Origin: an uncultured Saprospiraceae bacterium
GTDB lineage: Bacteria; Bacteroidota; Bacteroidia; Chitinophagales; Saprospiraceae
Length of the DNA: 56,208 bases
Assembly: GCA_937934275.1 (NCBI GenBank)
Contig: CALHAM010000083.1
Coordinates: 1 to 56,208 of the forward strand
Reading direction: 5' to 3'
The position numbers and the translations under genes were made by a program. The notes beneath the pieces were generated by a model that searched no databases, was not told the origin of the DNA, and worked only from the letters and a program-made list of their open reading frames with translations. Every line of letters starts with the position of its first letter. The first letter of the stretch is position 1. Below are positions 17,062-24,450 of the stretch, piece after piece.

Positions 17062-19106
17062 GGGCGCACTACTTGAAAGCGCTGTGTCGCCTGCCCATTG
17101 TTGGCCTCTAACCGAACCACATACAGACCAGGCGGCAAATGACTGACGTCGAAACACTCGGACAGCCCTAGAGCAGCATAAGCCCGACGGCTTTGCAAGA
17201 CCTGTCCTAAGGGCGACAGCAGTTCGAGCCAGACCTCTGCAGGGGCGGGCAACTCCGCTTGTATCCAAACCTCTCGGTGCGCCGGATTGGGGAAGGCTGT
17301 CATCCTCCAGCCAATTGCAGGCTCATCAGCGCTCACCGCCTGCTGCACGGTGGCTGTGCGCACAATACTTGGCGAGCAAGCACTGCGGTCACTAATGGTA
17401 ACGGTGTAGGTTCCTTGGCTGAGTTGGGTAATAACAGGAGTCGTCGGGCCATGGCTCCAAAAATACTCGTATAGCGCCGAAGAGTTAAGGTATTGCCCAG
17501 AGCCGCCGGAGGCAATAACCTGAATAGCGCCGTTTTGGCCCGGTGGCACTGTCTCGTTCGTTACCTGCAGCGTGGCATCGAGCGGCTCCAAAGGCGGCAA
17601 CAAGACAATGCGCTGCGAAAGGCCGACCCAAAAGCAAGCGCCTGTGTCTGGGCGCACATTAAAAACAAAAGCAGGCCCCGGCTGAACAAGGACGCCTCCG
17701 CCTAGCACTACTGGCGTGAGGTAATAGATACCAGCGGGTAGAAAGCTACCGTTGTTGAACAACCCCGGCAGGGTGAGGATAGGCGAAAAAACCGTGCTGA
17801 CTACGCCGGCCACATCGCCTGGCCAAACGGTATCCAACAGGGGTTCTGTACTCAAGCACCAGGCTAAGCCGTAAATCTCGCCTTCCGTAGGTAGCGAAAA
17901 TCCCATCGTGTCGAGGCGCAGATAATCCCTTAAGAACGAACGAAAACACACCAGACCCTCGCGCCCTACAAAGACATGGCCCACTGCGCCCTCTGCACAC
18001 GACACTTCGCGCAGACGCGTAACTTGTAGGCAGAACTCTCCTTGCGCCGGCCCGTTAGGCCCTCGATACCCATCAACCATCAGGTAGTAGCGCCGTCCGA
18101 CTTCGGTAGCGGCCACAAAACCCGCTCGCCAGTCGGGATCGCCCACAGGTGAGCGGTCGTCGTTGCAGCCGACCAGCATGAGCTCACTGCAGTTGTCGCC
18201 TTCAAAAAGCGCCATTTGTGTGTCGCCGGGAAGCCCTTGTGCTACGCCCACGTATTTCTGGGCGTGGCACGGCACGGTCTGCACCTCGTAGCGATGGCCG
18301 TCGCCTACGAAAGTAAACCACAGAGTGTTGTCTAAAAAATCCGGCTCGCCCGGCGGTGTTTCACCCCAACAGGAGACCTCTGGGTCGGTCTCTGAAACCC
18401 CCGCCGCTGTGTTGTCGAAGATAGGCGATACCTGAGCCACACCGGGCACCTGACCGAACAAGGCGCTAATGTCCACAGCCGTCTGGCAAGTGTCGGGGTT
18501 CTGCGCCATCACCGTAAACAGCTCCAGATCGTCTATTTTCCAGTGGTATTCGTATTGCCCAATCCAGCGAAAGCGCAGCCATACTTGAGCTTGACCGTTG
18601 GCTTGAGGCAGTTCCACTTCGACCCAGCCTTCAAAAGGTAAGTTGGCCGGATGGGTTTCGAAAAGAGTTTGGTATTCAAAAGTATCGCCGTCCGTGCTCA
18701 CCCCTACTTGGGCGCGTGTGCCGCTCGGTTTAAAGTAAATATATTGGGTGTAAAAGCGCAAGCGAACGCCTACCCTGCCGCTGCAATCGGCCGGGCGGTT
18801 AAGGTTGGTTAGCCATACATCGTGGGCCGCAGGGCCGTTGGCATCGGAGTTGAAGAGGAAATAGCCGCCTGCTGCCGTAGGCGCGTTAAAAGGCGACAAT
18901 CCAGGTTCCTGATAGCCTTCCGCAGGGTTGTCGGTCCACTCCCATTTTGAGGGGCCAGCGTTAGTGCCGCCGTGCGCCCACTGGCTCGTGGCCAAAAACG
19001 AGTCGTCGAATGTTTCCGTCCAAAAGGTTTGCCCCAAAGCGCATACAGCCCAACAGATCAGGCCTAAAGCCAAAGAGCACGGTTTGAAGTAGTTTTTGTG
19101 TATCAT
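17058..19106 (-). CDS. Secreted protein with T9SS type A sorting domain
   Basis: A 682-residue secreted protein. Start ATG 19106 gives a signal peptide (MIHKNYF...ending VCALGQ); upstream in-frame codons lack one. Residues about 25-210 form a jelly-roll/MAM-like region (TFDDSFLATSQW ... YEYHWKIDDLELF); about 215-380 is a cysteine-containing beta domain with CNDD-type turns (DNTLWFTFVGDG); about 520-595 resembles a SprB-type repeat (GSGQYLNSS...GTYTVTISD); the last ~75 residues are a type IX sorting tail (AFPNPAHREVWI ... FQVVRP). Likely a surface adhesin-like protein. The TAG stop shares bases with the TAA of the ATPase gene on the other strand. Confidence 0.85.
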   Translation of the reverse strand: MIHKNYFKPCSLALGLICWAVCALGQTFWTETFDDSFLATSQWAHGGTNAGPSKWEWTDNPAEGYQEPGLSPFNAPTAAGGYFLFNSDANGPAAHDVWLTNLNRPADCSGRVGVRLRFYTQYIYFKPSGTRAQVGVSTDGDTFEYQTLFETHPANLPFEGWVEVELPQANGQAQVWLRFRWIGQYEYHWKIDDLELFTVMAQNPDTCQTAVDISALFGQVPGVAQVSPIFDNTAAGVSETDPEVSCWGETPPGEPDFLDNTLWFTFVGDGHRYEVQTVPCHAQKYVGVAQGLPGDTQMALFEGDNCSELMLVGCNDDRSPVGDPDWRAGFVAATEVGRRYYLMVDGYRGPNGPAQGEFCLQVTRLREVSCAEGAVGHVFVGREGLVCFRSFLRDYLRLDTMGFSLPTEGEIYGLAWCLSTEPLLDTVWPGDVAGVVSTVFSPILTLPGLFNNGSFLPAGIYYLTPVVLGGGVLVQPGPAFVFNVRPDTGACFWVGLSQRIVLLPPLEPLDATLQVTNETVPPGQNGAIQVIASGGSGQYLNSSALYEYFWSHGPTTPVITQLSQGTYTVTISDRSACSPSIVRTATVQQAVSADEPAIGWRMTAFPNPAHREVWIQAELPAPAEVWLELLSPLGQVLQSRRAYAALGLSECFDVSHLPPGLYVVRLEANNGQATQRFQVVRP

Positions 19107-19224
19107 AGGCGAGCAGCATTTTTGGCTCAAAATACTCCCCTGGCACTTTTCCGACCCTCCCATGGGGTGCTTCCTTAAAGGATTTGAATTACTCTCCTGT
19201 TTTGCAGGGGCGAAATGCGAAATA

Positions 19225-19232
19225 CGAAGGTA
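19225..19232 (-). promoter_or_regulatory. Candidate -7 box for the T9SS cargo gene
   Basis: Reads TACCTTCG on the minus strand, 118 nt upstream of the preferred start at 19106. Same variant octamer as at 14110-14117. Confidence 0.35.
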
Positions 19233-19348
19233 CGGAGCCAGTGGCTTTAGTGGGCCTTTAGAGCAGCTCAAAGGGCACTAATTCAGAGTGTTAAGCACGC
19301 CGGTTTTGGCAAGACGTCTTCAGCTACCTTTAGCCCCTTTTAGAACAG

Positions 19349-20026
19349 CTATTTTTTGCGTTTTCGAAAACCGCCGTTGCGCCGGCGCGAGCGATTGTCG
19401 CCCTTATGGCGCGAGCGTCCGGAGACATTAGCATTTTGCGCGTCCTTCTTAACGCTGGAAGCCAATACGTCAAGTGAGCTGTGGCCTTCGTGCAGTTGCA
19501 AGTGTCCGTCGGAGAGTTGCTCTAAATCGGTCTTGATAACGTCGTCCGACACATAATGCTCCTGGTTCCAAGTCTTGTAGGCCAGCTTCATGTACGAAGC
19601 AATGACCTCGACGAAGGCTTCTTTTTTGGGGCCATTGGGCATGGCCATAGCTTTCTGGATAAGGCGCTGCACATTTTGGCCGTAGTGGCGCAAGCGAGCG
19701 GTGCTGCTCGGATATGAGATGCGCTCAGGTTTAGGGCGCTCTGTTATGGGGCGAATCACCACCCCCGGCGGAGGGGTAACCTCGAGGTCGTAGCCAGCAA
19801 TGGCAAAGGCGTGGTTCCACAGTTTTTCCCGATAATCGTCAGAGTTCCGATTGCCCGCAGGGTGAAGCAACTGCATCATACCGATGATGCTCTCTACCGC
19901 CTTTTGGCGTTGCTCAGGCTGCGCTATGTCGCGGGCATAGAGCAGGAGGTCTTGGATCAGTCTGCCGTATTCGGCAAAGCGTATTTCCGGTTTTTCGGTG
20001 TTGTAATGCGTCTTTAAGCTGTTCAT
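19349..20026 (-). CDS. DUF4290 domain-containing protein
   Basis: A 225-residue cytoplasmic protein. The N-terminus (HYNTEKPEIRFAEYGRLIQDLLLYA) and the following helical segment (RQKAVESIIGMMQLLHP) match DUF4290, a Bacteroidota-specific family of about 200 residues with no assigned function. Residues 1-165 are mostly helical; the last ~40 are low-complexity and very basic (RSRRRNGGFRKRKK), suggesting nucleic-acid or ribosome contact, which is inference. ATG 20026 is preferred to a GTG at 20041. In many Bacteroidota this gene sits next to murA; here it lies 72 nt downstream of glmS. Confidence 0.85.
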   Translation of the reverse strand: MNSLKTHYNTEKPEIRFAEYGRLIQDLLLYARDIAQPEQRQKAVESIIGMMQLLHPAGNRNSDDYREKLWNHAFAIAGYDLEVTPPPGVVIRPITERPKPERISYPSSTARLRHYGQNVQRLIQKAMAMPNGPKKEAFVEVIASYMKLAYKTWNQEHYVSDDVIKTDLEQLSDGHLQLHEGHSSLDVLASSVKKDAQNANVSGRSRHKGDNRSRRRNGGFRKRKK

Positions 20027-20098
20027 AGCGGGCACAAGCACAAGAAGAAGTTTAAGAAAAAGAGGGAGCGAAAGCCATGCGCTAGTCAGAAGGAGAAA

Positions 20099-21940
20099 TC
20101 ATTCCACAGTTACCGATTTGGCTAAGTTGCGCGGCTGGTCTACGTTGCACCCTCGCAATACGGCGATGTAGTAAGCGAGCAATTGCAGCGGTATCACCGA
20201 TAACAGCGGTGTGAATGGCTCTTCAGTATGCGGAATCTCGATGGCGTAATCGGCCATGCTCTTAATCAAGTCATCGCCTTCTGTAACGACAGCGGTAACG
20301 ATGCCACCGCGACTCTTAACTTCCTGGATGTTAGAGACGATTTTATCGTGTGTGCTGCCGTTGGTGGCAATCACGAAGACGGGCATGTTCTCGTCGATAA
20401 GTGCAATAGGACCATGCTTCATTTCGGCAGCTGGATAGCCTTCTGCATGGATGTAGGAGATTTCCTTGAGTTTAAGCGCCCCCTCTAAAGCAATAGGGAA
20501 ATTGTACCCTCGGCCTAAATACAAGGCATTGGAAGCATCTTTAAATTCGCTAGCAATGTATTTCACTTGATCATGACACTGGTGCAGCAGCTGTTCCATT
20601 TTTTGCGGCACCAAAGCCAGTTCCTGCACCAGTCGTTGGTACTGCGACTTGCCTAAGTAGCCGCGCTCATAGCCTAAAATAAGGGCCATCATGCTGAGCA
20701 TAGTTACTTGACCAGTAAAGGCTTTGGTAGAGGCAACGCCGATTTCAGGGCCGACGTGAATGTAGGAGCCGCTATCGGTGGTGCGCGCAATGGAAGAACC
20801 CACCACGTTGACAATACCGTAGGTAAGAGCACCGCACTGTTTAGCTAAATGGAGTGCGGCCAAAGTATCAGCGGTTTCGCCAGACTGAGAAATGGCCAGT
20901 ACGATATCGCTTTCGCGCACTACAGGGTTTCGGTAGCGGAATTCCGAAGCGTACTCCACCTCTACTGGCAAGCGGGCCAGGTCTTCAAACAAATATTCGC
21001 CGATCATGCCAGCGTGCCACGACGTGCCACAGCCCAAGATGATCATGCGCTGAGCGTTGATCATGCGCTTCTTGTATTCCTCCATGCCGCCGAGCCGCAC
21101 CCAGCCTTCTTCGGCGTTCATGCGACCGCGCATGCACTCAGCAATTGTAGAGGGCTGTTCAAAAATTTCTTTGAGCATGAAGTGTGGGTAGCCGCCTTTC
21201 TCCAGCTGCTCAATCTCCATCTCGATTTCCTGCACGACGGGGTACTTCTCCTGATTTCGCAAGTCGCGTATTCGGAGCGGATGGTTGCGCCGGACAACCG
21301 CTACCTCTTCGTCATCTAAGTAAACAACCTGCTTGGTGTGTTCCACAATGGGTGTGGCATCGGAGGCAATGAGAAACTCCTCCTCACCAATGCCAATGAC
21401 TAAGGGACTGGATTTGCGCGCCGCCACCAAGAGATCAGGATCCTTGCTGTCCATGACCACAATGGCATAGGCGCCCTGTACCTGAGTGAGGGCTTGCTGT
21501 ACGGCGTCTTCCAACGACAGTTGGCTGCGCTCTTGAATTTCTTCAATGAGGTGTACGAGCACTTCCGTATCGGTCTCGCTCTGAAAAGTGTGGCCGTGGT
21601 TGAGCAGTGCGTTTTTCAGCACCGCATAGTTCTCAATGATGCCGTTGTGCACTAGGACCAGACGCCCATTGTCGCTGGTGTGTGGGTGAGCATTGATGTC
21701 GTCGGGTCTGCCGTGCGTAGCCCAGCGCGTGTGGCCAATGCCTACATTCCCGCGGGTATCTTGCCCAGCGGCGTATGCTTCTAAATCACTGACTTTTCCT
21801 TTCTTTTTATAAATGTTGATCCGACCGTTTTGCAAAGCGATGCCGGCGCTGTCGTAACCGCGGTATTCTAATCGCTGAAGGCCTTTTATAAGAATGGGAT
21901 AAGCAGGGCGAGGGCCGAGGTATGCTACAATGCCGCACAT
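20099..21940 (-). CDS. glmS: Glutamine--fructose-6-phosphate aminotransferase (isomerizing)
   Basis: A 613-residue cytoplasmic enzyme making glucosamine-6-phosphate from fructose-6-phosphate and glutamine, the entry step to UDP-GlcNAc, peptidoglycan and lipid A. MCGIVAYLG provides the N-terminal nucleophile C2 of the class II glutaminase domain (about 1-240, with LEYRGYDSAGI and HTRWATHG), followed by two SIS isomerase domains (about 285-425 and 460-600) and the conserved C-terminus DQPRNLAKSVTVE. Length is normal. It follows the DUF4270 gene by 55 nt with its own candidate TACCTTCA box. No glmS ribozyme-like structure is expected or visible. Confidence 0.97.
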   Translation of the reverse strand: MCGIVAYLGPRPAYPILIKGLQRLEYRGYDSAGIALQNGRINIYKKKGKVSDLEAYAAGQDTRGNVGIGHTRWATHGRPDDINAHPHTSDNGRLVLVHNGIIENYAVLKNALLNHGHTFQSETDTEVLVHLIEEIQERSQLSLEDAVQQALTQVQGAYAIVVMDSKDPDLLVAARKSSPLVIGIGEEEFLIASDATPIVEHTKQVVYLDDEEVAVVRRNHPLRIRDLRNQEKYPVVQEIEMEIEQLEKGGYPHFMLKEIFEQPSTIAECMRGRMNAEEGWVRLGGMEEYKKRMINAQRMIILGCGTSWHAGMIGEYLFEDLARLPVEVEYASEFRYRNPVVRESDIVLAISQSGETADTLAALHLAKQCGALTYGIVNVVGSSIARTTDSGSYIHVGPEIGVASTKAFTGQVTMLSMMALILGYERGYLGKSQYQRLVQELALVPQKMEQLLHQCHDQVKYIASEFKDASNALYLGRGYNFPIALEGALKLKEISYIHAEGYPAAEMKHGPIALIDENMPVFVIATNGSTHDKIVSNIQEVKSRGGIVTAVVTEGDDLIKSMADYAIEIPHTEEPFTPLLSVIPLQLLAYYIAVLRGCNVDQPRNLAKSVTVE

Positions 21941-21963
21941 AAGGTTGAAGAAAAAGGATCGGG

Positions 21964-21971
21964 TGAAGGTA
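21964..21971 (-). promoter_or_regulatory. Candidate -7 box for glmS
   Basis: Reads TACCTTCA on the minus strand, 23 nt upstream of the glmS ATG. Two differences from the ideal TTTG end make this a weak call. Confidence 0.3.
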
Positions 21972-21995
21972 TGGGTTTAGCTCGTGCTCATAAGA

Positions 21996-23360
21996 TTAGC
22001 GAACCAGCGTGTACTTGAGCGTCAGTTTGGCGGGATAAACGGCACTTCTGGGGCCAAAGAGAACGACTCGATGGGAGAGGCGGGTTTGTGGAAATACTCT
22101 AATAAACAGCGTTTGTTCTTTCAAATCACCAGAGCTGTTATCCACCATTTTTTGGAAGCGCTGCGTCAGGGTAAGTCGATAGCGCTCTAAACTCTGACCG
22201 TTCTCCACAGTAGGTTGTGGCGTTCCGCCAAAGCGACTGAAGTTGTTGGCGGTACTTAGAGAGTACAACACATCTGGGATGAAAAACAACGCCGTATCGC
22301 CGTATGCCTCCGAAGCCACCAGCTGGCTAACGGGGGGAAGATAGATGTTGGCGCCCAGAGGGTTGGCCACGGTCATTTCCAATTCCGCTTTGTTGACCGC
22401 GATGTTTTCGAGCTGATGGGCATGCGGTATTTCAAGCCTGAGCCGCAGCCCATTTAGCCCTTGCACGAAGAGTAAATCTTCTGCTGGCTTATCCACATAA
22501 CTTTCGGCAAGACTGCCGGTGTAGTCGTGCTCGAAGGCGTTGAATTTATTGCCGCCCAAGAAGGAAAAGTCGAAGGTGCGGGAGGTCGCGAGGGTGTCGT
22601 CTGCGTATTTGAAGTAGAGGCGGATGAAACTGAAGCCGCGGTCGTTCAAATTAAAGGCGAGAATAGCCCCGGGCGAGGCATTAGCAGCAGCCGTGATGCG
22701 CAAGCCGCGTATTTTTTGCCAAAAAAGCGTGTCGGCAGTGAGCGTAAGGCTGTCGGTGTCGAGAATTTCTTGGCCAAAAGCGTCGCTCAGGGGGACTCTC
22801 AAATAGGGGCCTTTTTCGATAGTGTCGAACAGCGGTATGTTCGTACGTGGACGCGGGAGAAAGTTGCTTACTTCGCCCAGTAGCTCGCCCTCGGGCAACG
22901 ACTGGCGAGAGTAATACGGTTGGTTCCAGCGCAAGACGCTTCCTTCGGCGATGCGGTGTACGCGCACGGTTTGAGGTTGGGTAGTATCTCCGTAGCAACC
23001 TTCGGCTGCATATCGCAAAAAGAGAACAATGGAATCTACTACAGCGCTTTGAAAGCGCGGGCTGAGGTCGCTGGGGCGGAAGAGGGTGTAGATGGTTGCC
23101 GTTGTGCGCCCGAAGGTCGGGTCTCGCAATTCGCCACACAGCAGGTAAGGGCTGGTAGAAGTGCGGTCAGAGGTTTCTACGCTATCTTCCCGCTCCACGG
23201 TAATGTGCAGGGTAAGGGTATCGGTGTAGGCAAATTCGCCGCGCTCATCCTCCAGGAGGTCGGCGCCAAAGTCGGTGGGTTTAGAACATTGAAAGAGCAC
23301 GACCGCTCCAATAATTAGCCATCCAAAGGTGAGCAAGGGAATGGGCCAGGTAACGCGCAT
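21996..23360 (-). CDS. DUF4270 family lipoprotein
   Basis: A 454-residue lipoprotein. The N-terminus has a hydrophobic segment ending VVLFQCSKP with the lipidated C25, then the DUF4270 features: FGADLLEDE, a TSTSPYLLCGELRDPTFGRTTA segment and a long beta-rich body. Members of this Bacteroidota family are usually encoded beside the glycogen-synthase-like gene and panC; here it lies directly downstream of that gene (106 nt), so the synteny is partly conserved. Cell-surface or periplasmic-face lipoprotein; function unknown. Confidence 0.85.
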   Translation of the reverse strand: MRVTWPIPLLTFGWLIIGAVVLFQCSKPTDFGADLLEDERGEFAYTDTLTLHITVEREDSVETSDRTSTSPYLLCGELRDPTFGRTTATIYTLFRPSDLSPRFQSAVVDSIVLFLRYAAEGCYGDTTQPQTVRVHRIAEGSVLRWNQPYYSRQSLPEGELLGEVSNFLPRPRTNIPLFDTIEKGPYLRVPLSDAFGQEILDTDSLTLTADTLFWQKIRGLRITAAANASPGAILAFNLNDRGFSFIRLYFKYADDTLATSRTFDFSFLGGNKFNAFEHDYTGSLAESYVDKPAEDLLFVQGLNGLRLRLEIPHAHQLENIAVNKAELEMTVANPLGANIYLPPVSQLVASEAYGDTALFFIPDVLYSLSTANNFSRFGGTPQPTVENGQSLERYRLTLTQRFQKMVDNSSGDLKEQTLFIRVFPQTRLSHRVVLFGPRSAVYPAKLTLKYTLVR

Positions 23361-23398
23361 GATGCAGGAATATTCTGTGATAGGCTCCCTTGACTACA

Positions 23399-23437
23399 TG
23401 GCGCATCTCCGGAGTTGCCTGAGCCGAAGATGCGCCA
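23399..23437 (-). promoter_or_regulatory. Inverted repeat between the glycogen-synthase-like and DUF4270 genes
   Basis: A perfect 10-bp inverted repeat (TGGCGCATCT / AGATGCGCCA) with 19 nt between the arms; three further pairs (CGG/CCG) can form inside after one mismatch. No T-run follows in the direction of transcription. It could be an mRNA processing or stability hairpin or a weak terminator. Confidence 0.4.
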
Positions 23438-23466
23438 CGGAGTTAGCAAGGATGATGAAAAAGAAA

Positions 23467-24297
23467 TCAGGAGATCTCCTCTACCGCGCTCAGCTGGCGC
23501 ATAAAGGTCATTAAATGGTCAAACATGTTGCCGTTTTCCTCCGAATGCCACGTCAGCACTGGCTTTTGCCCTCCTAAACCCAAGGCCTCCGCTTGCTCGC
23601 GCACGCCTGAGTCGGCCAGAACAACGGCATCAGAGTAATGGTAGGCTCCCTTGTGAACAGAGACGCCGCCCTCTTCAGTTCGGAAAGGTTCCAGATGCAC
23701 CGGTTGAATGTTGTTGATAGTGGCTTTTTGCACAAAGCGATCGGCCTCTAAGCGCTCGCGCGGAGTGTCGTAGGCACAGAAAACGACCTGAGCATGCGCG
23801 AAAAGCGGCTCCATCTGATAGGCCTTGCGAACGTAGAGCGGAATTAAGCCCGTAAGCCAACCATGACACATGATCATGTCGGGCGCCCAACCAAATTTTT
23901 TAACCGTCTCCAAAGCGCCTTTGCAGAAAAAAGCCATGCGGTCTGGGTTGTCTTCGAAAGGCTCGCCGTTCTCGTCTTCAAAAACATATTTGCGGCGGAA
24001 GAAATCTTCGTTGTCCAGGAAATACACCTGTAAACGAGAGCTGGGCATCGAAGCAACTTTGATGATGAGTGGGTAGTCGTCGTCATCTACGATAATGTTC
24101 ATTCCAGAAAGACGAACGACCTCGTGCAAACGATGGCGACGCTCGTTGACAACCCCATAACGCGGCATCAAAATGCGCAACTCGAACCCATTATCATGTA
24201 GAATCTTAGGTAGCTGACCAACTAAGTAAGAAATAAAGTTTCCTTCGGTGTAGGGTTCCATCTCTTGGGTCACAAAAAGCAGACGTTTCTTTTCCAT
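23467..24297 (-). CDS. Glycogen/starch synthase-like protein, N-terminal domain only
   Basis: A 276-residue protein resembling the N-terminal (GT5 catalytic) half of ADP-glucose glycogen synthase: RLLFVTQEMEPY, ILMPRYGVVNERRHRLHEVVRLSGMN, VYFLDNEDFFRRK and APDMIMCHGWLTGLIPLYV. The Lys-x-Gly-Gly ADP-glucose motif near the N-terminus is absent (TEGNF at that place) and the whole C-terminal Rossmann domain is missing, so glycogen synthesis is doubtful. From memory, this half-length form is conserved across Bacteroidota next to DUF4270 and panC, so it is a lineage feature and not a broken gene. A TAATTTTG box lies 72 nt upstream. Function unknown. Confidence 0.8.
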   Translation of the reverse strand: MEKKRLLFVTQEMEPYTEGNFISYLVGQLPKILHDNGFELRILMPRYGVVNERRHRLHEVVRLSGMNIIVDDDDYPLIIKVASMPSSRLQVYFLDNEDFFRRKYVFEDENGEPFEDNPDRMAFFCKGALETVKKFGWAPDMIMCHGWLTGLIPLYVRKAYQMEPLFAHAQVVFCAYDTPRERLEADRFVQKATINNIQPVHLEPFRTEEGGVSVHKGAYHYSDAVVLADSGVREQAEALGLGGQKPVLTWHSEENGNMFDHLMTFMRQLSAVEEIS

Positions 24298-24369
24298 GTA
24301 AGACGATATTCTGACTAATGTTTTCTAATCACTCCTAATGTACAGACGCGTATCATCGAAAATATGGCG

Positions 24370-24377
24370 CAAAATTA
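24370..24377 (-). promoter_or_regulatory. Candidate -7 box for the glycogen-synthase-like gene
   Basis: Reads TAATTTTG followed by C on the minus strand, an exact match, in the AT-rich gap after carB and 72 nt upstream of the ATG. Confidence 0.5.
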
Positions 24378-24450
24378 TAAAAAAACCGCGTTTTAAAGGC
24401 GAACTTTTTACTACAACTAGGAGGTCTAGAGGAAAGGGCAGCAAAAAGTT

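Noticed and set aside
21941-21995. A glmS ribozyme or riboswitch upstream of glmS
   Set aside because: Only 55 nt are available, without the conserved core; the glmS ribozyme is mainly a Firmicutes element.
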